From positions 42,519 through 106,518 of the forward strand of contig NZ_QPLJ01000015.1 of assembly GCF_003340555.1 (NCBI RefSeq): a stretch of 64,000 nucleotides of DNA. The letters run 5' to 3'. Numbering within the stretch: position 1 is the first letter of the stretch; each line of letters begins with the position of its first letter. A program made the position numbers and the translations under genes. The stretch is from Jannaschia formosa (GTDB lineage: Bacteria; Pseudomonadota; Alphaproteobacteria; Rhodobacterales; Rhodobacteraceae). Positions 34,041-43,422 of the stretch are shown here, piece after piece. Below the pieces are notes generated by a model, which saw only the letters and a list, made by a program, of their open reading frames with translations, was not told the DNA's origin and ran no database searches.

Positions 34041-35735
34041 TCAGTCCGAGGCGATGGCGATGACCTGCCAGGGCGCGAGCTTGACTTTGCCTTCCAGTCG
34101 CGACGGGCCGTCGAAGAGGGGCCTGCCTTCCATGGCGAGTGTCTCCGGAACGGTCCACTCGACGGCCTCGTCGGAGAGGTTCGCGGCGACGGCGATCCGG
34201 CCCTCGGGGTGGTCGCGCGCATAGGCCATCACCTGCGGGTCACCGATATCCTCCGGCACGGTCCGGCCCTGCCGCACCACGACCGACTCGCGCCGGAGCG
34301 CGGCCAGCGCACGATATCGGGCGAGGACTCCGTCCGGGTCCTCGCGGTCGGAGGCCACGTTCACCTCGGGATGGCTCTGGCCCAGGTCGATCCAGGGGGT
34401 CCCCGTGGTGAATCCGGCGCCCGGACTGTCGTCCCATTGCACCGGCGTGCGGGAATTGTCCCGCCCGTTCGCGCGCGCCCCGGCAAGGAATGCGGCCTCG
34501 TCGCCACCTTCGGCCATGCGGATGGTGTGGAAGTTCAGCGTCTCGACGTCGCGATACTGTCCGATGCGGGTGAACCCCGCATTCGTCATCCCGATCTCTT
34601 CGCCCTGATAGATGTAGGGGGTCCCCTTCAGCAGGTGCAGCACCGTCGCGAGCGCCTTGGCGGAGGCCACGCGATGCGTCTCGGAGCCGTATTGCGACAC
34701 GGCGCGCGGCAGGTCGTGGTTTCCCCAGAAAAGCGAGTTCCAGCCATGGCCCTCCAGCGCGGTCTGCCAGTCGAACAAGACACGCTTCAGCGCGGAAAGG
34801 TCGCGGGGCAGGGGGTGCCACTTGCCGTGCTCGGCGTGCCAGCCCTCCATGATATGCGAGAACTGGAACACCATCGACAGGTTCTCGCAGTAGCGGCGGG
34901 CGGACATGGGGGTCGCCGCCCAGGCCTCGGCAATCGAGATCACGTCGCGGCCGTCCAGCACCTTCTCGCGCATCTCGGCCAGGTAGTCGTGCAGCTTGGG
35001 GCCGTCGGTCGTGATGCCCCGGTCCGGGTCCTTCCCGATCAGCTCGATCACGTCCATGCGGAAGCCGCCGATCCCCTTGTCCAGCCACCAGGTCATCATG
35101 TCGTGGATCTCGGCCCGCAAGGCCGGGTTCTCCCAGTTGAGATCGGGCTGCTTGGGGTGGAAGAGATGGAAGTAGTATTGTCCCGTCTCCTGATCGAGCG
35201 TCCAGGCGGGGCCGCCGAAGATGGCCTGCAAGTCCGTCGGCGGGCCGCCATCGGGGCCGGGATCCCGCCAGATGTAGAAGTCGCGCAGCTCCGCGTCCCG
35301 CGATGCGCGGGAAGCCTGGAACCAGGCGTGCTCGTCCGAGCTGTGGTTGACGACGAGGTCCATGACGATGCGGATGCCGCGCTTCCCGGCCTCGGCGATG
35401 AGGCGATCCATGTCCTCCATCGTGCCGTATTCCGGCGCGATGGCGCGGTAGTCCGCGATGTCGTAGCCCATGTCGGCCTGCGGAGAGGCATAGACCGGCG
35501 AGAGCCAGACGAAGCCCACGCCCAGCTCCTCCAGATGGTCGAGGCGCGACAGGATTCCCGGCAGGTCGCCGATCCCGTCGCCGTTCGAATCCTGAAAACT
35601 GCGTGGCCAGATCTGGTAGCCGGTCGCCTTCTGCCACCAGCGTTCGGCGTCGTCCTGTCGGGGCTCGGAGTGCGGAGCGTCGGCGCCGGCCGCGCCTGTC
35701 GGCGCGGTCCCGGTCTGAATTGGGTCGTCGGTCAT
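34041..35735 (-). CDS. GH13 alpha-glucosidase / oligo-1,6-glucosidase
   Basis: The 564-residue glycoside hydrolase has the GH13 regions: MDLVVNHSSDEH (125-136), GFRMDVIELIGK (224-235, nucleophile Asp228), EAWA (acid/base Glu270) and GNHDLPR (338-344, Asp341). The N-terminal WWQKATGYQIWPRSFQDSNG is typical of the alpha-glucosidase/trehalose-6-phosphate hydrolase group of GH13. There is no signal peptide, so it hydrolyses imported alpha-glucosides. The first 28 residues are low-complexity and may not belong to the folded domain. No sugar transporter is adjacent. The usual Glu of E-N-H-D is Gly here. Confidence 0.88.
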   Translation of the reverse strand: MTDDPIQTGTAPTGAAGADAPHSEPRQDDAERWWQKATGYQIWPRSFQDSNGDGIGDLPGILSRLDHLEELGVGFVWLSPVYASPQADMGYDIADYRAIAPEYGTMEDMDRLIAEAGKRGIRIVMDLVVNHSSDEHAWFQASRASRDAELRDFYIWRDPGPDGGPPTDLQAIFGGPAWTLDQETGQYYFHLFHPKQPDLNWENPALRAEIHDMMTWWLDKGIGGFRMDVIELIGKDPDRGITTDGPKLHDYLAEMREKVLDGRDVISIAEAWAATPMSARRYCENLSMVFQFSHIMEGWHAEHGKWHPLPRDLSALKRVLFDWQTALEGHGWNSLFWGNHDLPRAVSQYGSETHRVASAKALATVLHLLKGTPYIYQGEEIGMTNAGFTRIGQYRDVETLNFHTIRMAEGGDEAAFLAGARANGRDNSRTPVQWDDSPGAGFTTGTPWIDLGQSHPEVNVASDREDPDGVLARYRALAALRRESVVVRQGRTVPEDIGDPQVMAYARDHPEGRIAVAANLSDEAVEWTVPETLAMEGRPLFDGPSRLEGKVKLAPWQVIAIASD

Positions 35736-36018
35736 GCGGTCCTCTGCGGCTTCGGCACCTGCCGGATCGCGCTCCGCGATCGGGCAGGCTCAGGTTAGTT
35801 GCGAGAACGCCCGGAGCCCGAGGCCAGTTCCGCCCGGATGCCCTTCGCGGGCGCGGAGGGGCGGGTCACGCAGGCGGCGGTCCGGTGCGCCATCCCGGCG
35901 TTGCTGCGGATGTCGTTCGGGACTCGCCGGTCCGCGGCACGGGCTGGCCAGCGACGATGCGTGCCGCCCCCAGCGAGGCCGGTCCTGCCCCCGCCCAACG
36001 CGCATTCACGCGTCCAGC
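35736..36018. other. Intergenic region, no recognised gene
   Basis: These bases separate the start of the alpha-glucosidase from the M20 hydrolase terminator. A small inverted repeat, GATCGCG-CTC-CGCGATC, is at about 35765-35781. I see no credible gene here. Confidence 0.4.
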
Positions 36019-36053
36019 GCGGCGCGCCGGGTCGACCGGACCCGGCGCGCCGC
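36019..36053 (-). terminator. 15-bp perfect hairpin after the M20 hydrolase
   Basis: GCGGCGCGCCGGGTC and its exact complement (36019-36033 and 36039-36053) enclose a 5-base loop, 16 bases past the stop of the M20 gene on the minus strand. There is no T-run. It is a probable terminator or mRNA-stabilising element. Confidence 0.65.
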
Positions 36054-36069
36054 CCTCGATCGAGCGCCG

Positions 36070-37230
36070 TCAGGCGGCGGGCATCCGGCGCTCGACGATC
36101 TCGGCCCACCAGGAGCAGCCGGCGGGGATCGCCTCGTCCGCGAAATCGTATTCCGGGTGGTGGACCGGAGCGGTGTCGCCGTTGCCGACGAGGATGTAGG
36201 CGCCGGGCCGGGCCTCCAGCATGAAGGCGAAATCCTCGCCGCCCATCACCAGCGGCGCGTCGGCGCAGTCGCCCGAGACGGCGCGCGCGGCCTCGGCGGC
36301 GTATTCCGTCTCGGTCTCGTGGTTGACCATCACCGGGTAGTTGCGCTGATAGTCGACCTTGACGGTGCCGCCGAAAGTGGCGGCGACGCCCGCGGCGATC
36401 TCGCCCATGCGCTTCTCGGCCAGGTCGCGCATCTCGTTGTCCATCGTCCGCACCGTGCCGCGGATGTGGACGCGCTGCGGGATGACGTTGAACGCCTTGG
36501 ACGAGGTTTCGAAGGAGGTGACCGAGACGACGATGTTCTTGGTCGGATCGGCATTGCGGGAGACGATGCTCTGCAGCGCCGTGACCAGATGCGACCCCAT
36601 CAGGGTCGTGTCGACCACCTCCTGCGGCTTGGCGGCGTGGCCGCCTTTCCCTTCGAGGTAGATCTCGAACAGGTCGGTCGCCGCGAAGAAGGCGCCGGGG
36701 CGGATGGCGAAGCTGCCGACGGGGCGGCCCGGCCAGTTGTGCATCCCGTAGACTTCCTGGATGTTCCAGCGGTCCATCATTCCGTCGTCGCACATCTCGC
36801 GCCCGCCGCCGCCGCCTTCCTCGGCGGGCTGGAAGATCACGACGACGGTGCCGTCGAAGTTGCGCGTCTCGGAGAGGTACCTGGCCGCGCCCAGCAGCAT
36901 CGCGGTATGGCCGTCATGGCCGCAGGCATGCATCGCGCCGGCTGTCTGCGAGGCATGCTCGACCCCGGTCTGCTCGTGGATCGGCAGCGCGTCCATGTCG
37001 GCGCGCAGGCCGATCACCTTGCCCGAGTCGGTCTTGCCCTTGATGACGCCGACGACGCCGGTGCGGCCGATCCCCTCGACCACCTCGTCGCAGCCGAACT
37101 CGCGCAGCTTGTCGGCAACCACCTTCGACGTGCGATGGGTCTCGAACAGGATCTCGGGATGGCGGTGCAGGTCGCGGCGCCACTCGGTGATCTCGGGCAG
37201 CAGTTCGGCGAAGCGGTTCTTCACGGGCAT
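36070..37230 (-). CDS. M20-family amidohydrolase (hippurate hydrolase-like)
   Basis: The 386-residue metalloenzyme removes acyl groups from N-acyl amino acids or related amides. The metal-binding regions are RADMDALPI, MHACGHDGHTAMLLGAA, QPAEEGGGG and the dimerisation-domain His in GKGGHAAKPQE; MGGEDFAFML near the C-terminus completes the site. ATG 37230 is chosen because GGAGGAAA lies six bases upstream. There is no signal peptide. Downstream genes on this strand are absent; upstream are mscS, argE and the ABC ATPase, so the region gathers two M20 enzymes and a peptide-type transporter. Confidence 0.9.
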   Translation of the reverse strand: MPVKNRFAELLPEITEWRRDLHRHPEILFETHRTSKVVADKLREFGCDEVVEGIGRTGVVGVIKGKTDSGKVIGLRADMDALPIHEQTGVEHASQTAGAMHACGHDGHTAMLLGAARYLSETRNFDGTVVVIFQPAEEGGGGGREMCDDGMMDRWNIQEVYGMHNWPGRPVGSFAIRPGAFFAATDLFEIYLEGKGGHAAKPQEVVDTTLMGSHLVTALQSIVSRNADPTKNIVVSVTSFETSSKAFNVIPQRVHIRGTVRTMDNEMRDLAEKRMGEIAAGVAATFGGTVKVDYQRNYPVMVNHETETEYAAEAARAVSGDCADAPLVMGGEDFAFMLEARPGAYILVGNGDTAPVHHPEYDFADEAIPAGCSWWAEIVERRMPAA

Positions 37231-37293
37231 GATGTTTTCCTCCGAAGCGGGATGACCGGGGGACCCTAGGCGCTTCGCCGGGACCTGCAAGCG

Positions 37294-38208
37294 TCATCGC
37301 GCGGCAAGCCGGTGCCCGTCTCGCTCCTCGGACCCGGCGGGCAGGTGCAGCGTCCGGATCGGGAAGGGGATGCCGATATCGTGCTCGGCGAAGGCCCGCT
37401 CGACGGCCAGCATGACGTCGGAATAGACGTGCAGCCGCGCGCGCTGGGTCGAGGCCGTCCACCAGCGCAGCCGCACCGTCTTGCGGAAGTCGCCGAGGTC
37501 GAGCGACAGCGCCTCGGGCTCCGGATCGTCCCGCACGCCATCGACGCGGTTCACCGCGTCCAGCGCCACGCGCATCGCCCGGGCGGTGTCGGCGGCGTAG
37601 TCGATGCCGAAATCGTATTCGGAGCGGCGGATGTCCCATGCGGTGTTGACCGTGACCGCCGAGGTGTAGACGTCCGAATTCGGGATCACCACACGCCGCC
37701 CGTCATAGGTCTTGAGCAGCGTGGCGCGGGTCTCGATGTGTTCGACCGTGCCCTCGTAGTCGCCGGCGACGATCTGGTCGTGGACGCGGAAGGGCTGGCG
37801 GATCAGGATCAGCAGCCCGGCCAGCATGTTCTGCAGGATGTCCTTGAAGGCGAAGCCGATCGCGACGGAGCCGAGCCCGAGCCCCGCGATGAGGTCGCCG
37901 GGGCGCAGCGACGGCGTGACGATGGTCATGGCGAGCACCGCGCCCGCGATCCACAGCGCCCATTTGGCCATGCTGGCGAGGACGGTGCCGAGGTCCTCGC
38001 GGTCGCGGCGCCCGAAGCTGGTGCGCAGGGACCAGGCGACGCCAAGCCCGATTGCAACGAAGACCGCAAGGACGACGAGCGCCACGCCGATGTTCGGGAG
38101 CATCGCGAAGAAGCCGTCGAGCCAGGTGTCGACCTTCTCGAGCGCCAGTTCGGGCTCGGCCTCGATGGGCTGGTCCGTCCCGGGGTCGGCATCCGTTTCC
38201 TGGTCCAT
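37294..38208 (-). CDS. Small-conductance mechanosensitive channel (MscS family)
   Basis: The 304-residue inner membrane protein has three hydrophobic helices (about 35-58, 80-98 and 108-135). The pore-lining helix reads GLGLGSVAIGFAFKDILQNMLAG, typical of MscS, followed by the beta domain (DQIVAGDYEGTVEHIETRATLLKTYDGR, then VVIPNSDVY). It opens under hypo-osmotic shock. The first 30 residues are acidic. It lies between the M20 gene and argE on the same strand with gaps of about 60 bases, so it may share a transcript without a functional link. Confidence 0.92.
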   Translation of the reverse strand: MDQETDADPGTDQPIEAEPELALEKVDTWLDGFFAMLPNIGVALVVLAVFVAIGLGVAWSLRTSFGRRDREDLGTVLASMAKWALWIAGAVLAMTIVTPSLRPGDLIAGLGLGSVAIGFAFKDILQNMLAGLLILIRQPFRVHDQIVAGDYEGTVEHIETRATLLKTYDGRRVVIPNSDVYTSAVTVNTAWDIRRSEYDFGIDYAADTARAMRVALDAVNRVDGVRDDPEPEALSLDLGDFRKTVRLRWWTASTQRARLHVYSDVMLAVERAFAEHDIGIPFPIRTLHLPAGSEERDGHRLAAR

Positions 38209-38268
38209 GATCCCCCGCCGGTGGCCTCTGCCGGAAAACGCCCCGGCGGTAGGGGGGTTCCCCCGAGC

Positions 38269-39429
38269 TCAGACCAGCGTGTCGACCACCCGGCGCAGCA
38301 GGGCCTCGCCCTTCTCGAACTGGTCGACGGCGATCCACTCGTCGGGCTGGTGCGCCTGGGAGATGTCGCCGGGGCCGCAGACGACGGCGGAATAGCCGCG
38401 CTCCTGGAACTGGCCGGCCTCGGTGCCGTAGGTGACGACATGGGTGCCGTTGTCGCCGGTCAGCTGCCGGATCAGCCCCTCGGCGCGCCCCTCGGATTCA
38501 GGCTTCAGGCCCGGCACGCCGAAGTTGCGGTCGTAGTCGATGCCGGCCTTCGGGTGGCGCGCGGCGAGCCTTACATGAAGATCGTCCAGGAAGGCACTGA
38601 GCTCGCTTGCATACCGCTCCGGGTCGTCGCCCGCGGGGCAGCGGAAGCCGACATTCAGGTGGCAGTCCTTCGCGGTGATGTTGTGCGCCGTGCCGCCCTG
38701 GATCATGCCGACATGGCAGGTCGTGAAGGGCGGGTCGAACAGGGCCGAGACCGGGTCCGGCTCGATGGCCTGGATGCGGTCGTTGATCTCGTTCACCCAG
38801 TTGAGGATGCGCCCCGCCTCATGCACCGCCGAGACGCCCTGGGGAAGCTTCGAGGAATGGACCTCGTAGCCCTTCACATGGATGCGGAACATCACCGAGG
38901 CATTGTGGCCCGTCACCGGCCGCAGCATCGTCGGCTCCCCGATCACGGCCGAGGCGGCGCGGGGCAGGTGCTGCACCATGTCGTCGATCATCGGCGGCGC
39001 GCCGATGCAGCCGACCTCCTCGTCGTAGCTGAGCGCGATCTGGAGCGGGCGGGCGACGCGTCGTTCCAGCGCATAGGGCACCATGGCGAGGGCGAGCGCG
39101 TCGAAGCCCTTCATGTCGCAGGTGCCCCGCCCGTAGAGCCTGCCGTCCTTTTCGACGACTGTGAAGGGGTCGGTCGACCAGTCCTGTCCGTCCACGGGCA
39201 CCACGTCCGTATGGCCCGACAGCACCACGCCGCCCTCCACCTCCGGCCCGACATTGGCGTAGAGCGCGGCCTTCTTCCCCGTGGCGTCGTAGACCCGGCG
39301 GGAGGAGACGCCGAAGCCCGCAAGGTACTGCTCCACCCAGTCGACCAACTCCAGGTTCGAATCGCGGCTGACTGTCGGAAAGGCGACCAGCCGGTCGAGG
39401 ATGGCGCGGGCGGAGAGCGTCTCGGTCAT
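38269..39429 (-). CDS. argE: Acetylornithine deacetylase / ArgE-type M20 peptidase
   Basis: The 386-residue zinc enzyme releases acetate from N-acetylornithine or a similar N-acyl amino acid. M20 motifs are SGHTDVVPVDGQDW, YGRGTCDMKGFDALA, YDEEVGCIGA (catalytic Glu pair) and VIGEPT; TAHNITAKDCHLNVGFR lies in the dimerisation domain, and the distal His ligand is probably in the C-terminal SQAHQPDEW segment. Its start is one base after the ABC transporter ATPase stop, so it is made with that transporter. This suggests use of imported acylated amino acids rather than, or as well as, arginine biosynthesis, which in argJ-containing alphaproteobacteria does not need ArgE. Confidence 0.85.
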   Translation of the reverse strand: MTETLSARAILDRLVAFPTVSRDSNLELVDWVEQYLAGFGVSSRRVYDATGKKAALYANVGPEVEGGVVLSGHTDVVPVDGQDWSTDPFTVVEKDGRLYGRGTCDMKGFDALALAMVPYALERRVARPLQIALSYDEEVGCIGAPPMIDDMVQHLPRAASAVIGEPTMLRPVTGHNASVMFRIHVKGYEVHSSKLPQGVSAVHEAGRILNWVNEINDRIQAIEPDPVSALFDPPFTTCHVGMIQGGTAHNITAKDCHLNVGFRCPAGDDPERYASELSAFLDDLHVRLAARHPKAGIDYDRNFGVPGLKPESEGRAEGLIRQLTGDNGTHVVTYGTEAGQFQERGYSAVVCGPGDISQAHQPDEWIAVDQFEKGEALLRRVVDTLV

Positions 39430-39430
39430 G

Positions 39431-41302
39431 TCAGGACTCGCTATGGGAAAAGCCGCCCCAGTCGCCGCGCAGCACGAAATGGCCGGGCGTCACCTCGTCA
39501 TAGATCGAGGGCTCGGGGGTGTAGTCGGTCGGGAAGATCGGCGAAGGGATCGGCTTGAAGTCCAGGTCCCGCTCGGACTTGCGCTGGGTCGGGTCGGCCA
39601 CGGGGACCGCCTTCATCAGCTGGCGGGTATAGGGGTGCCGGGGGTCGGAGAAGATCGCCGCGCGGGGGCCGAGCTCGACGATGCGGCCCAGATACATGAC
39701 GCCGACATGGTGGCTGACCCGCTCGACCACGGCCATGTCGTGGCTGATGAACAGGTAGCTGAGGCCCAGATCGCGCTGAAGCTCCATCATGAGGTTCAGC
39801 ACCTGCGCCTGCACCGAGACGTCGAGCGCCGAGACGGCCTCGTCCGAGACGATCAGCTTCGGGTTCAGCGCCAGCGCCCGGGCGATGGCGATGCGCTGGC
39901 GCTGCCCGCCCGACAGTTCATGCGGATAGCGGCGCATGAAGCTGGCCGGCAGCTCCACCCGCTCGAACAGGTTGGCGACGGTCTTCCGGCGCGAGGCGGC
40001 GTCGCCGATCTGATAGTTCTCCAGCGGCTCGGCGACCTGGTCCGCCAGTTGCAGCTGCGGGTTCAGGGAGGCGAAGGGGTCCTGGAAGATCATCTGCATC
40101 TCGCGCCGGGCACGCGTGAGGTCGCGCTGGGACAGCGCGATGACGTCCTTGCCGTCGAGGTCCACCTCGCCCGAGCTTGGCTCCACCAGCCGCAGCACGG
40201 CGCGCCCCGTGGACGACTTGCCGCAGCCCGATTCGCCCACGAGGCTGAGCGTCTGGCCCTTGTTGAGGGTGAAGGACACGTCCTCGACCGCATGGACGTT
40301 CGAGATGTGGCGCCTGAACAGCCCGCCGCGCACCGGAAACCGGACGCAGAGGTTGCGCACCTTCAGAAGCGGAGTGTCGGTGCCGGGGATCGGCGACAGG
40401 TCCTGATCCTCGCGCCCGAACAGCTTCATCGGGGCGGGCAGGGTGGTGCCGTCCATCTCGCCCAGCCGCGGCACGGCGGCCAGCAGCGCGCGGGTATAGG
40501 CATGTTTGGGCGCGGCGAAGATCTCCTCGACTGGCCCTTCCTCGACCTTGGTGCCGCGGAACATGACGACGACGCGGTCGGCCATCTGGGCCACGACGGC
40601 CATGTCGTGGGTGATGAACATCACCGCCGTCCCCGTCTCGCGCTTGAGCCGGTCGATCAGCGCGAGGATCTCGGCCTGGATCGTCACGTCCAGCGCCGTC
40701 GTCGGCTCGTCGCAGATCAGCAGGCGCGGCTCGCAGGCGAGCGCGATGGCGATGACGACACGCTGGCGCATCCCGCCGGACAGTTCGTGCGGATACTGGG
40801 TCAGACGCCGCTCCGGCTCGGGGATGCGGACCTGGCGCAGCAGGTCCAGCGCGCGGGCGCGGGCGGCCTTCTCGGACATGCCCTTGTGCACGCGAAGCCC
40901 CTCCGTCAGCTGCTTGCCGACGGTGAAGACAGGGTTGAGCGCGGTCATCGGCTCCTGGAAGATCATGCCGATCTCGTTGCCGCGGATGCTGCGCATCTCG
41001 CTTTGCGGCGCGGCGGCGACGTCGATCGGCCGGTCGCCGTTGCCGCGGTCGAACAGCAGTCGGCCGCCCGCGATCCGGCCGCCGCCGAACTCCACCAGCC
41101 GCATCAGCGACAGCGACGAAACGGACTTGCCGGAGCCCGACTCCCCGACGACCGCGACGGTCTCGCCCGGGGCGATCTCGAAGCTGACATCCGAGACGCC
41201 GACGACGGTGCCGCCCCGCGTCTCGAACTCCACCCGGAGCCGTTCGATACGGGCGACGGGGGCGGGCGCATCGGGCGCCGGATCGTCGAGTGCGTCGCGC
41301 AT
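39431..41302 (-). CDS. Dipeptide/oligopeptide-type ABC transporter, fused double ATP-binding protein
   Basis: The 623-residue protein joins DppD- and DppF-type ATPases in one chain. First half: Walker A GESGSGKS, Q-loop FQEPMTALNPVF, signature LSGGMRQR, Walker B LLICDEP. Second half: Walker A GESGCGKS, FQDPFASLNPQL, signature LSGGQRQR, and LIVSDEAVSALDVS, where the residue after the Walker B Glu is Ala rather than Pro. Oligopeptide-binding C-terminal segments follow each (PKHAYTRALLAAVP; PRHPYTRQLMKAVP). ATG 41302 has GAGGTT five bases upstream. It is divergent from its likely binding protein and permease genes and overlaps nothing. A 1257-residue extension of this frame past 41302 is antisense to the binding protein gene and is not real. 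Confidence 0.92.
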   Translation of the reverse strand: MRDALDDPAPDAPAPVARIERLRVEFETRGGTVVGVSDVSFEIAPGETVAVVGESGSGKSVSSLSLMRLVEFGGGRIAGGRLLFDRGNGDRPIDVAAAPQSEMRSIRGNEIGMIFQEPMTALNPVFTVGKQLTEGLRVHKGMSEKAARARALDLLRQVRIPEPERRLTQYPHELSGGMRQRVVIAIALACEPRLLICDEPTTALDVTIQAEILALIDRLKRETGTAVMFITHDMAVVAQMADRVVVMFRGTKVEEGPVEEIFAAPKHAYTRALLAAVPRLGEMDGTTLPAPMKLFGREDQDLSPIPGTDTPLLKVRNLCVRFPVRGGLFRRHISNVHAVEDVSFTLNKGQTLSLVGESGCGKSSTGRAVLRLVEPSSGEVDLDGKDVIALSQRDLTRARREMQMIFQDPFASLNPQLQLADQVAEPLENYQIGDAASRRKTVANLFERVELPASFMRRYPHELSGGQRQRIAIARALALNPKLIVSDEAVSALDVSVQAQVLNLMMELQRDLGLSYLFISHDMAVVERVSHHVGVMYLGRIVELGPRAAIFSDPRHPYTRQLMKAVPVADPTQRKSERDLDFKPIPSPIFPTDYTPEPSIYDEVTPGHFVLRGDWGGFSHSES

Positions 41303-41575
41303 GGAACCTCGATGGAATGAGCCGGGAATCCCCGGAGCGAACACGAGGTGACGCAGGAAGTAAAGCCGCGGCGCCTTCGATGCCTTCTCGTTAGGCCTCT
41401 CCTGCCTCAGCGCGAGGCAAGGACGGCGAACGCGCTTGCATTCGTCGGATAACCTGCTTGTCATATGGCATCCGGCCCCCGGGGGGCGGTCGTGCGGACG
41501 CGATGGCGTCCGTCCATCCAAGGGGATCCAGGCTCGCAGAATGCCAGGGACCCGAGAACAGGGAGTCTTCATCAC

Positions 41576-43288
41576 ATGACACTCAGGACAGCTTTGCTGG
41601 CAAGCGCGGCGCTTGCCGTGCCGACGCTCGCCCTCGCCGACGCGCATGTCGGCGAGCGCGGGCGTGACGGCGAGGTCTCGATCATCTATTGGCAGGCGCC
41701 CTCGACGCTGAACCCGTTCCTGTCGGGCGGCACCAAGGACGTCGAGGCGGCCTCGCTCATCCTCGAGCCGCTGGCCCGGTTCGACGAGACCGGCACGATC
41801 CAGCCCTGGTTGGTCGACGAGATCCCGACGGTCGAGAACGGCGGCATCTCCGAAGACCTGATGCAGATCACCTGGAAGATCACGCCGGGCCTGGTCTGGT
41901 CGGACGGAACGCCCTTCACCTCGGCTGACGTGAAGTTCACCTACGACTACTGCACCCACCCCGAGGGCGGCTGCGCCCAGGGCGCCAAGTTCGAGCCCGT
42001 CGCCAGCGTCGAGACCCCCGACGACCTGACCGTCGTCGTCAACTTCAAGGAGCCGACGCCCTATCCCTACACCGCCTTCGTCGGCGGCGAGAGCCCGATC
42101 CTCCAGAAGGCGCAGTTCGAGCAGTGCCTCGGCGCCGCGGCGTCGTCCTGCACCGAGCAGAACTTCGGCCCCATCGGCACCGGCCCCTTCGTCGTAACCG
42201 ACTTCCGGACAAACGACGTGATCGCCTTCGAGGCGAACCCGAACTACCGCGAGGAGGGCAAGCCTGCCTTCGCCTCCGTCAACTTCAAGGGCGGCGGCGA
42301 CGCCGACGCCGCGGGCCGCGCGGTCATGCAGACGGGCGAGTTCGACTATGCCTGGAACCTGCAGCTGGCCCCCGAGGTCATCGCGCAGATGGAAGCCGGC
42401 GGCATGGGCAAGCCGGTCGTCGGCTTCGGCCCGCTGGTGGAGCGCATCGAGCTCAACCACACCAACCCCGACCCGTCGCTGCCCCCCGAGGAGCGGTCGG
42501 TCATCCGTCCGCACCCGTTCCTGCAGGACCCGGCGGTGTATCAGGCGATGTCCCTCGCCATCGACCGGCCGCTCCTGGTCGAGATCGGCTATGGCCAGGC
42601 CGGCCGCGTGACCTGCAACCACGTCCCCGCGCCGGAGATCTTCAACTCCGACACGATCGACTGCTCGACGCAGGATCTCGAGGGCGCCAAGGCCATGCTG
42701 GAAGAGGCCGGCTGGGTCGACAGCAATGGTGACGGCGTTCGCGAGAAGGACGGCGTCGAGCTGCGCGTCCTCTACCAGACCTCGACCAACGCCGTCCGTC
42801 AGGACTTCCAGGCGCTGATCAAGGAATGGTGGGAGGAGATCGGCATCGCGACCGAGCTTCGCAACGTCAACGCCTCCGTCTTCTTCGGCGGCGACGCGGG
42901 CTCGCCCGACACGTTCCAGAAGTTCTACGCCGACGTCGAGATGTACGCGAACACCTTCAACGGCACCGACCCGCAGGCCTATCTGGGCGGCGAGCTCTGC
43001 AACAAGATCCCGTCCCCGGCGACCCAGTGGCAGGGCGAGAACATCCCGCGCTTCTGCATGGAGGAGTACGACGCGCTCTGGAACGAGCTGGCCCGCACCT
43101 CGGGCGTCGAGGCTCGCGCCGAGATCGCGAAGGCGCTCAACGACATGCAGATCATGAACGGCGCGCGGATCCCGCTCGTGCACCGCGGTCGTCTCTCGGC
43201 CCATGCCAACGATCTGGGCGGCATCAAGCTGAACGTCTGGGACTCGGAGCTGTGGAACATCGCGGACTGGTACCGCACCGACGGCTGA
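41576..43288 (+). CDS. ABC transporter substrate-binding protein (peptide/nickel family, SBP5)
   Basis: The 570-residue periplasmic protein starts MTLRTALLASAALAVPTLAL and is probably cleaved after ALA near residue 22. The SBP family 5 pattern is clear: IIYWQAPSTLNPFLSGG at the N-terminus, WKITPGLVWSDGTPFTSADV, and GTGPFVVTDFRTNDVIAFEA. Several internal Cys pairs (CTHPEGGC, CLGAAASSC) suggest disulfides. ATG 41576 has AGGGAGTC upstream. It is the first gene of an operon with two permeases and is divergent from the fused ATPase. The ligand is probably a peptide or acylated amino acid, judging by the linked M20 enzymes. Confidence 0.92.
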   Translation: MTLRTALLASAALAVPTLALADAHVGERGRDGEVSIIYWQAPSTLNPFLSGGTKDVEAASLILEPLARFDETGTIQPWLVDEIPTVENGGISEDLMQITWKITPGLVWSDGTPFTSADVKFTYDYCTHPEGGCAQGAKFEPVASVETPDDLTVVVNFKEPTPYPYTAFVGGESPILQKAQFEQCLGAAASSCTEQNFGPIGTGPFVVTDFRTNDVIAFEANPNYREEGKPAFASVNFKGGGDADAAGRAVMQTGEFDYAWNLQLAPEVIAQMEAGGMGKPVVGFGPLVERIELNHTNPDPSLPPEERSVIRPHPFLQDPAVYQAMSLAIDRPLLVEIGYGQAGRVTCNHVPAPEIFNSDTIDCSTQDLEGAKAMLEEAGWVDSNGDGVREKDGVELRVLYQTSTNAVRQDFQALIKEWWEEIGIATELRNVNASVFFGGDAGSPDTFQKFYADVEMYANTFNGTDPQAYLGGELCNKIPSPATQWQGENIPRFCMEEYDALWNELARTSGVEARAEIAKALNDMQIMNGARIPLVHRGRLSAHANDLGGIKLNVWDSELWNIADWYRTDG

Positions 43289-43422
43289 CCTGACCCCGGG
43301 CGGGCCGCACGCGGCCCGCCCGATCCCGCCGCGCCCAAGCCGCGCGGTGGGCTTCCGCCCGACCTTCCCCGCATCGGAAGGCTGGACGAAAGCCCATCAT
43401 GCCGCCCCAACGAAGGCCCCCG

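Noticed and set aside
39431-43204. A 1257-residue frame extending the fused ABC ATPase far upstream
   Set aside because: The part above 41302 is antisense to the clear substrate-binding protein gene and has no protein-like character; ATG 41302 has its own ribosome binding site.
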